Origin: Parabacteroides hominis
GTDB lineage: Bacteria > Bacteroidota > Bacteroidia > Bacteroidales > Tannerellaceae
Assembly: GCF_014287585.1 (NCBI RefSeq)
Contig: NZ_JACOOJ010000019.1
Span: forward strand, 31,434-95,433
Direction: 5' to 3'
Length of the DNA: 64,000 nucleotides
Shown: positions 8,777 to 18,981 of the stretch, piece by piece
Layout: the number at the start of each line of letters is the position of its first letter
Numbering within the stretch: position 1 is the first letter of the stretch
The notes under the pieces: generated by a model
What the model was told of the DNA's origin: nothing
Databases searched by the model: none
What the model saw: the letters and a program-made list of their open reading frames with translations, nothing else
Program-made: the position numbers and the translations under genes

Positions 8777-11700
8777 ATGTCCAGAAAAATCATATTTCTT
8801 CTCTCTTTTGCTATCATAACATTGGCACATTTGTCCGCATCAGGCAGCCATCTTAATAAAATAGAATCAAACTACAAAATCAGGCGGATATCCCCCGACG
8901 GAGGGCTAAGCATAAACGGGCAACGCGATGTCCGGCAAGATAAATGGGGATTTATCTGGGTGACGACCGTCAACAATCTATATCGGTTCGACGGATATAC
9001 CTTTAAGCCTTATACGGAAAAAATCAATAAAACGATTCCCTTCGCCTCACTGACTTTCGAAAGATTGGAGATCGACAAGGAAGGCGATCTTTACGTGACA
9101 ACCAGCAACGGACTACTCAAATACAATTCACTGACCGATAATTTCGACCGTTTGCAACCAGGAAGATGTTCATTAATCAAAGAGGATATGAAAGGAAGGT
9201 TATGGATATCCAATCCTTCCTCCGTCGGTTTGTTTGACCGGGAAACCTTCCGGTTTACGGCTATAAAATCGGAAACGAGCGACATACCCGACGTTTCGGG
9301 CATTTGTACCCAGCATAATAAGATTTATATCGGGACGGCGACAGGAAAAATCTACTTATATGACGAAACGGGAAACAGGTTCCAGAAGGTTCTTCATATT
9401 CCCGAATATAATATTGCCGACATCATCCAAGCAGATTCCTTACTCTATGTCCTGACCGAGAGTAAAGGCCTGGTCGTTATTCCGACCGACAGCTATCAGC
9501 CAATCAAACAATATGATTTCTTTTATCCGGCAGGAGACACGAGAGTTTCCGCCAGAGCTCTATTCATTGACAAATTTAACCATATATGGATTACAGGACA
9601 ACGGGGTATATATATCCTGAACCCGGAAACCGACGAATTCACTCACTATTCATATGAGAAAACTGATCCTTACGGATTACCCAGCAATTCTATTTGGAGA
9701 ATCGCTGAAGATACACAAGGATGCCTATGGTTCGGAACCTATTCGGGAGGTCTTTGCTTCATTAACCTTGACGAACAGAAAAGTTTGAAATCATTTAACG
9801 GGAGAACGGACGATTTAAGCTATTCGGTCGTCAGCAGTTTTGCCGAAGATGAAAAATCTTTATGGATCGGGACGGAAGGCGGAGGACTTAACCGGTATGA
9901 TAAACAGGCCGGAACCTTTACTCACTTCAAATATAATCCTACTAAAAACAGCCTTTCCTACGATAATATCCAAAGCCTTTTATACACCGATAACAAATTG
10001 TGGATAGGCATGTCACGCGGAGGTTTGGATTGCCTCGATACACGGAGCGAACACTTTACCCATTATACACTCAACAACAACATGCTGATAAACGACCATG
10101 TTGAAAGAATTGTAGCCGAAGCCGATTCCGGGCTTTGGATAAAATATCTGATGAACCGGAACTTCCTGACCTATTTATCAATCAAGGATAATACAACGGA
10201 ACATATTAATTTCCTGGCCCCTCCAATTCAATCGAATGGAAATATCAGCGATATCAGAAGGGGAAATGGCGATACCCTCTGGATCGCTTCCGCCTATCAG
10301 CTGTTAACCATGAATGTGCGGACCCGCCATGTACAAGTGGCAGATTACAGGCATTCGGATATCAAGGACCCACAAGGCATGAATATCCAAACAATCTACG
10401 TAGACAACGACAAGCAGTCCATATGGATAGGGACACACGGAAACGGCTTGCTTATTTACGACATCCCGAACCGGAGCTTGTCTTTAAAAGCTGATTTATC
10501 AAAATATAAAGTCCACTCCATTTATAGTATCAATAAAGATAACAAAGGGAACATATGGTTGGGGACCGATAACGGCTTATTCCGTATGGACATCGAAACC
10601 GACAGGCTACAACAGTTCAATAAAGCCGACGGGGCACAGGGACAAACTTATTATCCTTTCTCCACATTCAAATCAACCAATGGGGAGTTATATTTCGGAG
10701 GGAATGAAGGGTTCTCCATTATTGCCCCGTCCAAAATCTCTTATAACAACTATAAGCCGGCCGTAATCCTTTCCGATTTTTTACTCGATAACATTCCCGT
10801 CATTCCCAACACCAAGAATTCGCCTCTGAAATCTTCTATCTTTCAAACAAAAGAACTGGTGCTCGATTACAACCAGAATAATTTCTCTTTCGAATTTACA
10901 TCTACGAACTATCTGAATCCGGATAAAAACCGTTTTCGATACCGCCTACAGAAATATGATGACAAATGGATCGAAACAGATGCAAGCCATCGATCTGTTT
11001 CCTATTCCAAAGTACCAAAAGGTACATACAATTTTGAAATCATGACCGCCAACAATGACGGTGTATGGGGTGAACTGACTACCCTCAAAATCATTATCAA
11101 ACCGGCCCCTTGGTTAAGCAACTGGGCAATTGCCTCATATATTCTTTTAGTTTCCATCATTCTCTACGCACTCATCCGTTACTACAATTACCAGCGCAAG
11201 CTTAAAATGCACTACTACCTGGAAGAACGAGAGCGGGAACAAAAAGAAGAATACCACCAGGCACAATTGACATTTTTCACAAATGTCTCACACGATTTCC
11301 GGACGCCGCTTTCGCTTATCCTCGCGGCACTGGAGCCTATCAAAGCCGGGAACCTCGCCGGGAAATACATATCGATCCTTGAAAACAATGCAAAGCGATT
11401 ATTAGCTCTGGTAAACGAAGTAATGGATTTCCGTTCTTTGCAAAACAATAAGATCAAACTCAATATACAAATCGATAATTGGAATCGGTTTGTATCGGAG
11501 AATTGCTCCGATTTCTCAGAATCGGCAGAACAGAAAAGAATACGGTATACGGTAGAACAAGACCCGTCTATTGCAGCAGACTGTTATTTTGATAAGAAAG
11601 TAATGGAGAAAATACTTCTGAATCTGCTCAACAACGCATTCAAATATACCCCGGAAGGAGGAAACATAAAAGTCTCTACCCTATCGAACATCAGGAATTT

Positions 11701-12898
11701 CACAAGCATGCATGCGAATAAGATCATTATCCAACCGGGAGATGAAACTCAAAATCTTTTCGGATTGGTCATAAGTGACAGCGGAGTCGGAATTTCAGAA
11801 GCCTCTATCGGACATATATTCGAACGTTATTACAGGGTCAGTGAATCGAGCGGGACACAGCATTTAGGATCAGGTATCGGGCTGGCATTAGTCAAAAGCC
11901 TGGTTAAACTGCACAAAGGATATATTGCCGTCTACAGTGAAAGAGATTTAGGTTCCGATATCGTGATCGGTTTTCCTGTCGACGTGTCTGTTTATGAAGC
12001 AGATGACTTTCATAATAACGAAGCCGACTCCCATAATCCGGAGAATAAGTTCGACACCGGTTCCGGGTTTATGGATCATGAGACAAGTCCGGTTGCCACC
12101 CCTTTACCGGATTCAAAGAAAAAGAACATTCTCTTTGTGGAAGACAATAATGATCTGAGAGAATTATTAGCAGAGACTCTCCGGGAATACTATAACGTTG
12201 AAGAAGTAGCAAATGGCCGGGAAGCTTTAGAACAGCTTGCAAACAAGAACATCGATCTCGTCCTGACAGACATTATGATGCCAGGAATCAATGGCATCGA
12301 ATTAAGTAAAAAAATCAAAGAGAATATTGACAGTTCCCACATACCGGTTGTCATATTAACCGCTAAAACAGGTGATGAGAATCAAATAGAAGGGCTCTAC
12401 TCCGGGGCCGACATCTATCTGAAAAAACCGGTTAACAAACAAATCCTGTTGCTAAGCCTATCCAATCTTTTCAAGCAACAGGCAAGAATAAGGGAATATT
12501 ATGCCAAACACTATTTTGCGCAAACAGACAATACCGACACGTCCATAAATAAAAGAGATGCCGAGTTTATGAAACAACTGACAGAAGTTATTGAAAAGAA
12601 CCTGTCCAATACTGATATCGACGTTTTACAGATCGCGTCCACCCTGGCAATGAGCCGACGTACGCTTTATGGCAAAGTAAAAGCCCTGACCGGGCAATCG
12701 GTTGTCGAATTTATTCGTAATTACAGGCTAAGAAAGGCCGCCCAAATATTAACGGAAGAAAATATCTCTATCAGTATGGTTATGGATCGGGTAGGGATAG
12801 ACAATGCCTCTTATTTTTCACGGATATTTAAAAAAGAATTCGGAGAATCTCCGTCTGAATTTGTCTCCCGGCATCATAAAGAACCTAATGGAGGATAG
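8777..12898 (+). CDS. Hybrid two-component system regulator (HTCS)
   Basis: A 1373-residue one-protein sensor/regulator. Order: signal peptide, a periplasmic sensor made of two-component-regulator propeller repeats (many WIG/WFGT blades up to about residue 670), a Y_Y_Y domain (YRLQKYDDKWIE, then TYNFEIMTANNDGVWG), one membrane helix near 780-800, HisKA with the phosphoacceptor H839 in VSHDFRTPL, a HATPase (N-box NLLNNAFKYTP, G-box SDSGVGIS), a receiver with D1165 in LVLTDIMMPG, and a C-terminal AraC-type helix-turn-helix. HTCS proteins bind glycan breakdown products and activate adjacent sus-like loci. It sits between the nan operon and the susC/susD genes, so either could be its target; the downstream cluster is the usual arrangement. 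Confidence 0.95.
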   Translation: MSRKIIFLLSFAIITLAHLSASGSHLNKIESNYKIRRISPDGGLSINGQRDVRQDKWGFIWVTTVNNLYRFDGYTFKPYTEKINKTIPFASLTFERLEIDKEGDLYVTTSNGLLKYNSLTDNFDRLQPGRCSLIKEDMKGRLWISNPSSVGLFDRETFRFTAIKSETSDIPDVSGICTQHNKIYIGTATGKIYLYDETGNRFQKVLHIPEYNIADIIQADSLLYVLTESKGLVVIPTDSYQPIKQYDFFYPAGDTRVSARALFIDKFNHIWITGQRGIYILNPETDEFTHYSYEKTDPYGLPSNSIWRIAEDTQGCLWFGTYSGGLCFINLDEQKSLKSFNGRTDDLSYSVVSSFAEDEKSLWIGTEGGGLNRYDKQAGTFTHFKYNPTKNSLSYDNIQSLLYTDNKLWIGMSRGGLDCLDTRSEHFTHYTLNNNMLINDHVERIVAEADSGLWIKYLMNRNFLTYLSIKDNTTEHINFLAPPIQSNGNISDIRRGNGDTLWIASAYQLLTMNVRTRHVQVADYRHSDIKDPQGMNIQTIYVDNDKQSIWIGTHGNGLLIYDIPNRSLSLKADLSKYKVHSIYSINKDNKGNIWLGTDNGLFRMDIETDRLQQFNKADGAQGQTYYPFSTFKSTNGELYFGGNEGFSIIAPSKISYNNYKPAVILSDFLLDNIPVIPNTKNSPLKSSIFQTKELVLDYNQNNFSFEFTSTNYLNPDKNRFRYRLQKYDDKWIETDASHRSVSYSKVPKGTYNFEIMTANNDGVWGELTTLKIIIKPAPWLSNWAIASYILLVSIILYALIRYYNYQRKLKMHYYLEEREREQKEEYHQAQLTFFTNVSHDFRTPLSLILAALEPIKAGNLAGKYISILENNAKRLLALVNEVMDFRSLQNNKIKLNIQIDNWNRFVSENCSDFSESAEQKRIRYTVEQDPSIAADCYFDKKVMEKILLNLLNNAFKYTPEGGNIKVSTLSNIRNFTSMHANKIIIQPGDETQNLFGLVISDSGVGISEASIGHIFERYYRVSESSGTQHLGSGIGLALVKSLVKLHKGYIAVYSERDLGSDIVIGFPVDVSVYEADDFHNNEADSHNPENKFDTGSGFMDHETSPVATPLPDSKKKNILFVEDNNDLRELLAETLREYYNVEEVANGREALEQLANKNIDLVLTDIMMPGINGIELSKKIKENIDSSHIPVVILTAKTGDENQIEGLYSGADIYLKKPVNKQILLLSLSNLFKQQARIREYYAKHYFAQTDNTDTSINKRDAEFMKQLTEVIEKNLSNTDIDVLQIASTLAMSRRTLYGKVKALTGQSVVEFIRNYRLRKAAQILTEENISISMVMDRVGIDNASYFSRIFKKEFGESPSEFVSRHHKEPNGG

Positions 12899-12922
12899 TA
12901 GACAAGAGGATGCATGCTTTTC

Positions 12923-12946
12923 GAGAAAGGGGTACGCCCTCTTTTT
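12923..12946 (+). terminator. Possible terminator after the hybrid regulator
   Basis: Shortly after the stop codon an imperfect stem (AGAAAGGG paired with CCCTCTTT around a GTACG loop) runs into a T5 stretch. The remaining 210 bp to susC contain no confident -7 box; an AT-rich leader is all I can see. Confidence 0.4.
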
Positions 12947-13159
12947 ACAAGGCCCCCGTTATTCCAAGAAAAATAGTTTCTACTTTTTCCCGTGAGCATT
13001 TTAATTGTACAAATCGGCATTTTAAGCCCAAGACAGAACAACATGCGAAAAAGTGTTAGTTAACGGCCGTTTTATTCTACCACCATCCTGATCTTATCAA
13101 TAATTTTAGGCTCGACAAAGGAGACAATCAAACATTGTTAAACTTAAAATTAGCATTAT

Positions 13160-16100
13160 ATGAAAAAGATCATTGAATCATTTCGGCAAGTTGGCATCAT
13201 ACTTGCTTTTTTGTTGAGCACGACTATTATGTTTGCTCAACAGAAAGTGACAGGAGTCGTAAAAAGCGCATACAATGAACCGCTAATCGGTGTAAATGTA
13301 GTTGTAAAAGGAAGTACGCAAGGTACTGTCACAGATTTGGAGGGTCGTTATTCCATCGATGCACCCGACAGTAAATCGATATTAGAATTTACCTACATCG
13401 GTTTCGTACCACAGCAGGTCGCCGTAGGAAGCAAATCGACCATTGACATTACGCTTATAGAAGATTCCAAAGCTCTTGAAGAGGTCGTCGTCGTAGGTTA
13501 CGGTACGGTTAAGAAAAGCGACTTGACTGGCGCCGTATCATCGATCAAATCGGAAGAATTGCAAAAGTTGCCGATGACCTCCTTAGACCAGGGTATCCAG
13601 GGAAGAGCTGCCGGTGTGCAGGTCACCAATACATCCGGTGCTCCGGGAGGCCAGGTCTCCATCCGTGTACGAGGCGGAAATTCTCTTTCCAGCAGTAACG
13701 AGCCCTTATATGTAATCGACGGATTCCCCGTCGGGGCAGGAGCGATGGCAGAAGGGAACCAGAACGGTGCAATCGCCAACAACGGAATGGTAACGATCAA
13801 TCCGAATGATATCGAATCCATTGAAATATTGAAAGATGCGTCATCCGCTGCCATCTATGGTTCCCGTGGAGCAAACGGAGTCGTCCTGATCACCACCAAA
13901 CGAGGGAAAACAGGAAAAACCAAAGTAACGTATGACGGTTATTTCGGAGTCCAGAACATTGCCAATAAAATGGAGATGATGAATGGCGAAGAATTTGCCA
14001 CCATGTCTAATATTGCAGCCGAAAACGGAGGCGTTGCTCCTATTTACGGAGGAGCAAACGAGAAATGGAAAGAACCCTCTTACTACCGGAATAACAGTAC
14101 GGATTGGCAAGACTTGATTTTCCGTACAGCTCTCATGCACAATCACCAGATAAGCCTGAGTGGAGGATCCGAAAACAATCAATATGCCGTCACCGGAAAC
14201 TTCTTCGATCAGGACGGTATTGTGATCAACTCAGATCTGAAACGTGCATCCCTGAGAGCCAATGTCGATTCTAAAATCTCGAACTGGATCAACGTACAGA
14301 CATCGCTGACTGCGAGCCGGACCTTTTCGAATGTGGCCTTTTCCGAGGGTGATGGTGCACAAGGGGGTGGTGTGATCAACGGAGCGTTAGCAATCCCTTC
14401 CACCATGTACGTCTATAACGAAGACGGGACATTTTCGACCATGAACCAGACTCCTTACGGAGTAACAACAGGCAACCCTTATGCCTTGGCAGAACTGGCA
14501 AAAGACAAGTCGACTATCAATCGTGTCATCGCAAATGTCAACATCAAATTTAATCTGAATAAACTCACGGACGGACTTGCACTCGAAATACGCGGAGGTA
14601 CCGACTATTCAAATGCTTTTCGTGACTCTTATCTTCCTTCTACTGTATTTCAGGGAGAGAGTGATAACGGCATCGCGACCAAAGGCTGGAACAGACGTTC
14701 GGTTTATCTGAACGAGAACTTGTTAACCTATCAGAAAAAATTTGGACAGCACTCCATCAACGCAGTTGCCGGCCTGACTATCCAGTATGACGAAGAAACA
14801 AAGGGAAAGACGATCGTTTCCGGCTTTGTTAACGATGTCTTGGAAGATAACAGCATGGGTTCGGCAAGCACGACCAAAGGAACCCCGACCTCGTCCAGAT
14901 GGTCTTCCCAGATGGCATCCTGGCTGGGACGTATCAACTACAACTATGCAGACCGGTATTTATTGACTTTGACTGGACGCGCCGACGGCTCCTCCAAATT
15001 CGGAGTCAATAACAAATGGGGATTCTTCCCGTCGGCAGCTTTGGCCTGGCGCGTTACGGAAGAAGCATTCATGGAAGAGGCAGACTGGCTCAGCAACCTG
15101 AAATTACGTGCAAGTTACGGTTTAACCGGTAACCAGGGATTCGGAAGTTACTCTTCCGTCGCCAGTTTGTCGCAATATTCTTACAATCTGGGCGGTGATA
15201 AGGCAACCGGATTCGCACCAAATAAGATTCCGAATTCAAACTTGAAATGGGAAACCACCTCGAACTTAGACCTTGGTGTAGATTTCGGCTTTATGAACAA
15301 CCGGTTGAATTTCAATGTCGACTATTATTATAAAAAGACGAAGGACCTTCTTTGGAACGTATCAATCCCTCTTTCTTCCGGATTCGGTTCCATCTTCAGC
15401 AACCACGGGACACTTCGTAACTGGGGTATCGAAGCCAGTGTCAGCTATGACCTGATCACCAGTAATAAACCGGGTGCTTTCACCTGGAATACCACACTTA
15501 TGTATTCCATGAACCGGAACAAGGTTTTGAGTATGCCGGACGTAACACCGGGCAGACCGGACGGATACCTCTCCGGACACCTGAGAGTAGAGGGTAGCTG
15601 GCTGGAAGAAAATTATCCGGTAGGTATATGGAAATACTATGTTTATGACGGTGTCTTTGAGAACCAGGAAATGATGGATGCCACTATCGTCAATGCTAAT
15701 GGTGAAACAGTTGCCAAACATCCGAAAGCATTAACGACCGACGGTTTAGGCTCTCCTAAATTCAAGGATCTGAACCAAGATGGCAAAATCGACCGTGAAG
15801 ACTGGGCGGTTATCGGAGATCCGAATCCCGATTTCATTTTCAGTTGGACAAACAACTTCACCTACAAGAATTTCGATTTAAGTATCTTCATTAACGGAAG
15901 CATTGGAAACGACATCATGAACCTCGGACGCGGAGAGTATGCAATGGTATCTCCATTTGCTTCACAACGCAGGGATATGCTGAACTACTGGACTCCGACC
16001 AACACACAAACGGATATTCCAGCCCCACGCCTTGCACCGCATGCCTATCTGCCGTTGTCATCTTACATGATTGAAGACGGCTCATATGTCCGCTTGAAAA

Positions 16101-16312
16101 ATATCGTACTGGGATATCGTTTCCCGATCCGGAAATACATCGAATCATTAAGGCTTTATGTAAGTGCCCAGAACCTGTTCACAATAACCGGTTATTCGGG
16201 CTTTGATCCGGAAGTGAACAGTAAGGGACAAAATAACCGTCAGTTAGGCGTGGACTACAATGCCTATCCGACAAGTAAAGTCTTTACAATGGGAGTAAAC
16301 ATCGCTTTTTAA
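13160..16312 (+). CDS. SusC-family TonB-dependent glycan transporter
   Basis: A 1050-residue outer-membrane transporter importing oligosaccharides with its SusD partner. Signal peptide about 1-26 (IMFAQQ). Residues 28-105 form the carboxypeptidase-regulatory-like domain (VTGVVKSAYNEPLIGVNVVV and DLEGRYSI), followed by the TonB-box-like stretch EEVVVVGYGTVKK (108-120), the plug (PGGQVSIRVRGGNSLSSSNEPL is the usual region) and a 22-strand barrel ending in aromatic residues (VNIAF). Length is typical. susD begins 23 bp downstream. Substrate cannot be read from the sequence; sialoglycan fragments or a uronic-acid glycan (from the DUF2264 neighbour) are both possible. Confidence 0.95.
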   Translation: MKKIIESFRQVGIILAFLLSTTIMFAQQKVTGVVKSAYNEPLIGVNVVVKGSTQGTVTDLEGRYSIDAPDSKSILEFTYIGFVPQQVAVGSKSTIDITLIEDSKALEEVVVVGYGTVKKSDLTGAVSSIKSEELQKLPMTSLDQGIQGRAAGVQVTNTSGAPGGQVSIRVRGGNSLSSSNEPLYVIDGFPVGAGAMAEGNQNGAIANNGMVTINPNDIESIEILKDASSAAIYGSRGANGVVLITTKRGKTGKTKVTYDGYFGVQNIANKMEMMNGEEFATMSNIAAENGGVAPIYGGANEKWKEPSYYRNNSTDWQDLIFRTALMHNHQISLSGGSENNQYAVTGNFFDQDGIVINSDLKRASLRANVDSKISNWINVQTSLTASRTFSNVAFSEGDGAQGGGVINGALAIPSTMYVYNEDGTFSTMNQTPYGVTTGNPYALAELAKDKSTINRVIANVNIKFNLNKLTDGLALEIRGGTDYSNAFRDSYLPSTVFQGESDNGIATKGWNRRSVYLNENLLTYQKKFGQHSINAVAGLTIQYDEETKGKTIVSGFVNDVLEDNSMGSASTTKGTPTSSRWSSQMASWLGRINYNYADRYLLTLTGRADGSSKFGVNNKWGFFPSAALAWRVTEEAFMEEADWLSNLKLRASYGLTGNQGFGSYSSVASLSQYSYNLGGDKATGFAPNKIPNSNLKWETTSNLDLGVDFGFMNNRLNFNVDYYYKKTKDLLWNVSIPLSSGFGSIFSNHGTLRNWGIEASVSYDLITSNKPGAFTWNTTLMYSMNRNKVLSMPDVTPGRPDGYLSGHLRVEGSWLEENYPVGIWKYYVYDGVFENQEMMDATIVNANGETVAKHPKALTTDGLGSPKFKDLNQDGKIDREDWAVIGDPNPDFIFSWTNNFTYKNFDLSIFINGSIGNDIMNLGRGEYAMVSPFASQRRDMLNYWTPTNTQTDIPAPRLAPHAYLPLSSYMIEDGSYVRLKNIVLGYRFPIRKYIESLRLYVSAQNLFTITGYSGFDPEVNSKGQNNRQLGVDYNAYPTSKVFTMGVNIAF

Positions 16313-16335
16313 ATAACTCATAAATCAGATTTGTT

Positions 16336-17844
16336 ATGAAATCAATCTATAAAATCATATTTTCCAGCCTTATTTTAATGGGGCTAATGACTTCCTGTTT
16401 TGATAAATTCCTGGAAGAAGACGTATACGATTTCCTTTCTCCAAACAACTTCTATAAAACGGAAGCTGATGCGGAAGCCGCCGTAAATGCCATATACAGC
16501 CGGCTCGTATCTTCTGAAGATAATGATATCTCGTTCCACCGGGCCGCATTAATGATCGGAGAATATCCGGCTGAATGTTCATCCGCTCAAACCTCGACCG
16601 TGCCTTACCGACTCGCATTCGAGTTCTATACCTGGACTCCTAATACGGACGGTATAGAATTAGTCTGGAAATTTTTCTATCAGGTCGTTTTCCGTACGAA
16701 TGTAGCGATAGAAAACATTCCGAGTATCAGCGGTGATCCGGCCAAAATCAAACGTCTGGAAGGAGAAGCGCGATTCATGAGAGGGCTTGCTTATCTCTAT
16801 CTCATACGCCTGTTCGATAATGTGCCGCTTACTACCGCATCCGAACAGGATAATCAGAATCTTCCGAATATGGGGACAAGCGATGCCGTATTCAAACAAA
16901 TCATCGAAGATTTAACTTTTGCAGAATCCGCATTGCCGGATTCATATACCGGAAAAGACGTAGGACGCGCCACCAAAGGAGCCGCTCAGGCATTCCTGGC
17001 CAAAACATATCTGACAATGGCCGGATATCCTTGGAACAAGACAGAAAATTATGCTTTGGCAGCTACAAAATGCGAAGATATCATCAAATCGGGAAGCTAC
17101 GACCTGGCTTCCAACTATGCCATGAATTTCAAAGAAGCCGGAGAGCACAACAAAGAATACATCTTCGATGCCGAATTCCAGCAGAATCTGAACGGATCGA
17201 ATTGGGTAAATATGTCCAGCATACGTGACCAGAACGTTTGCGGTATGGCCGGCTGGTCCTCATTCGGAGGGACGATGAACTTCTATGAAGATATGTTGAA
17301 GAATAATCCGGGCGACAAACGTCTTGCCACCAACATCATCCTATCCTTCATCGACACAAAAACAGGAGAGGAAAAAGTATGGGGAAAAGACTTTGACGTA
17401 AACAGAGGATTGGTACATACCTGGAAATATATCGATCCGGAAGAGACAGGTGTCGGCGATCAAAACTCCAACCTGAACTACCATTTCACCCGCTACGCAG
17501 ACGTGTTGCTGATGCACTCCGAAGCGGTCAATAACGCTGCCGGATTCAGCGGTTCCTATGACAAATACTACGGTATCAACCGGGTAAGGGAACGTGCAGG
17601 TCTTGCAGGTCTTTCCAATTTAGACAAAGACGCATTCAATAAAGCGCTTATCTGGGAGCGGGTCGTGGAATTATGCTACGAAGGGCATCTTTGGTATGAT
17701 TATAAACGTATGAATTGCATGGAAGAGCGCGTTGCCCGTAAAGGAGTCGATATCGGAACAAGCAAAAAATACTATGTATATCCGATTCCGGTTAACGAAT
17801 TAAGCAGAAATCCGAATCTGGAGCAACATCCGCTATGGAAATAA
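16336..17844 (+). CDS. SusD-family glycan-binding lipoprotein
   Basis: A 502-residue surface lipoprotein partner of the preceding SusC. The lipobox LMTSC places the lipidated cysteine at residue 21. The N-terminal SusD-like stretch (EEDVYDFLSPNNFYKTEADA, then GEARFMRGLAYLYLIRLFDNVPL) and the C-terminal RagB/SusD region (RYADVLLMHSEAVN, INRVRERAGL, ERVVELCYEGHLWYDYKRM) are clear, with tetratricopeptide-like helices between. It binds glycan and acts as the lid of the SusC barrel. A strong hairpin follows 13 bp after its stop. Confidence 0.94.
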   Translation: MKSIYKIIFSSLILMGLMTSCFDKFLEEDVYDFLSPNNFYKTEADAEAAVNAIYSRLVSSEDNDISFHRAALMIGEYPAECSSAQTSTVPYRLAFEFYTWTPNTDGIELVWKFFYQVVFRTNVAIENIPSISGDPAKIKRLEGEARFMRGLAYLYLIRLFDNVPLTTASEQDNQNLPNMGTSDAVFKQIIEDLTFAESALPDSYTGKDVGRATKGAAQAFLAKTYLTMAGYPWNKTENYALAATKCEDIIKSGSYDLASNYAMNFKEAGEHNKEYIFDAEFQQNLNGSNWVNMSSIRDQNVCGMAGWSSFGGTMNFYEDMLKNNPGDKRLATNIILSFIDTKTGEEKVWGKDFDVNRGLVHTWKYIDPEETGVGDQNSNLNYHFTRYADVLLMHSEAVNNAAGFSGSYDKYYGINRVRERAGLAGLSNLDKDAFNKALIWERVVELCYEGHLWYDYKRMNCMEERVARKGVDIGTSKKYYVYPIPVNELSRNPNLEQHPLWK

Positions 17845-17857
17845 GAAAATAACATCA

Positions 17858-17888
17858 TTTGCCGGTTAGCCTGGTGTTAACCGGCAAA
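17858..17888 (+). terminator. Hairpin after susD
   Basis: TTTGCCGGTTA (17858-17868) and TAACCGGCAAA (17878-17888) form an 11-bp perfect stem with a 9-nt loop, followed by ATTATCC rather than a strong T-run. It probably terminates or attenuates the susCD message; stem-loops at this point commonly lower expression of genes downstream of sus pairs. Confidence 0.6.
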
Positions 17889-17917
17889 ATTATCCAGCAA
17901 TTAAAAGAAAAACAGAA

Positions 17918-18964
17918 ATGGAAGATTTCAGCAGAAGAGATTTTATCAAAGGGGTAGTCGGTGCGGGAATTTCATTAATCACGGCAGACAGCCTGGCTTC
18001 TGTATCGATGGATATGGCAAGGATAAAGAACCCTTATGATGCCAAAGGATTGCCGACGACGGAACTGGGAAAAACAGGTGTTATCATTCCCAAAATGGTT
18101 TTGGGATTGGGAAGCCGGTTCTGCCATATCGACGAAGACGAAGAAGCATACGAGATGCTAAACTATGCTCTCGACAACGGTTTCTATTATTGGGATACAG
18201 CGCATGCCTACGATAATACCATTGCAGTTCCTCCGGGAAAGAAAAAATCTCCCCGGCATATTATCAGTGAAGTGCGTGTAGGAGAAGTTGTCAAATACAG
18301 GCGAAAAGAGATATTCCTTTCAACCAAAGTGACAGCCCGCGAACCGGCAGAATCCATGAAAGAAATTGAACTGAGTTTGAAACGGCTCAATACGGACAAA
18401 CTGGACATGCTGAAAATACATGACGTTCAATCTATCGAGGATGTTAACCAAATGAGCCGTAAAGGACATTTAATCGACATTCTCCATCGGTTAAAGGAGG
18501 AAGGCATCACCCGTTTTATCGGGTTTTCCGGACATGGGGATGCACAAGCTTTGAAAGAATTGGCAAACAGGGGAGATTTCGACAGCATGCTCGTCGCCAT
18601 GAACCATTGGAATCCTAAGCAACCTTCACCTCGCCAGGAAGTAGCTGTTCCCGCCGGTAAGAAAAATAAAATGGGCGTGCTCATCATGAAGGCTGTACGT
18701 CCCAAGGAGACGATCCCTGGACTGCACGCTCCCGATCTCGTCAAATATGCCCTTTCGCTAAAAGGGCCGGATGCCGTCGTAATCGGCATGGACAGTAAGG
18801 CTGTAGTAAATTCCAACCTGGAAATCCTTCGCAATTTCAAGAAATTGTCGCCGGAACGGATGAAAGAACTGGCCGTACAGCTCGAACCGTTCTATCGTCA
18901 TGAGAATCTTCCCTGGATGCAGGATAATTATATAGACGGCATGTGGAAAACAATGTCCGTATAA
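17918..18964 (+). CDS. Tat-exported aldo/keto reductase
   Basis: A 348-residue aldo/keto reductase preceded by a twin-arginine signal (SRRDFIKGVVGAGISL, residues 5-20). The AKR catalytic tetrad is visible: D93 and Y98 in YWDTAHAYDN, K137 in IFLSTK and H168 in KIHDV. The fold is completed by IGFSGHGDAQAL, LVAMNHWNP and AVVIGMDSKAVVNSNLEIL. Export by Tat implies folding with its nicotinamide cofactor bound before translocation, so it may run a closed redox cycle on a periplasmic sugar. It lies 73 bp after susD and 17 bp before the DUF2264 gene, arguing for glycan oxidation or reduction within this cluster. Substrate unknown. Confidence 0.88.
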   Translation: MEDFSRRDFIKGVVGAGISLITADSLASVSMDMARIKNPYDAKGLPTTELGKTGVIIPKMVLGLGSRFCHIDEDEEAYEMLNYALDNGFYYWDTAHAYDNTIAVPPGKKKSPRHIISEVRVGEVVKYRRKEIFLSTKVTAREPAESMKEIELSLKRLNTDKLDMLKIHDVQSIEDVNQMSRKGHLIDILHRLKEEGITRFIGFSGHGDAQALKELANRGDFDSMLVAMNHWNPKQPSPRQEVAVPAGKKNKMGVLIMKAVRPKETIPGLHAPDLVKYALSLKGPDAVVIGMDSKAVVNSNLEILRNFKKLSPERMKELAVQLEPFYRHENLPWMQDNYIDGMWKTMSV

Positions 18965-18981
18965 TCAATTAAGTTAATGCC

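Noticed and set aside
12947..13159. Promoter for susC
   Set aside because: TAATTTTAG near 13100 only partly fits TAnnTTTG and has no matching -33 box, so I made no call.
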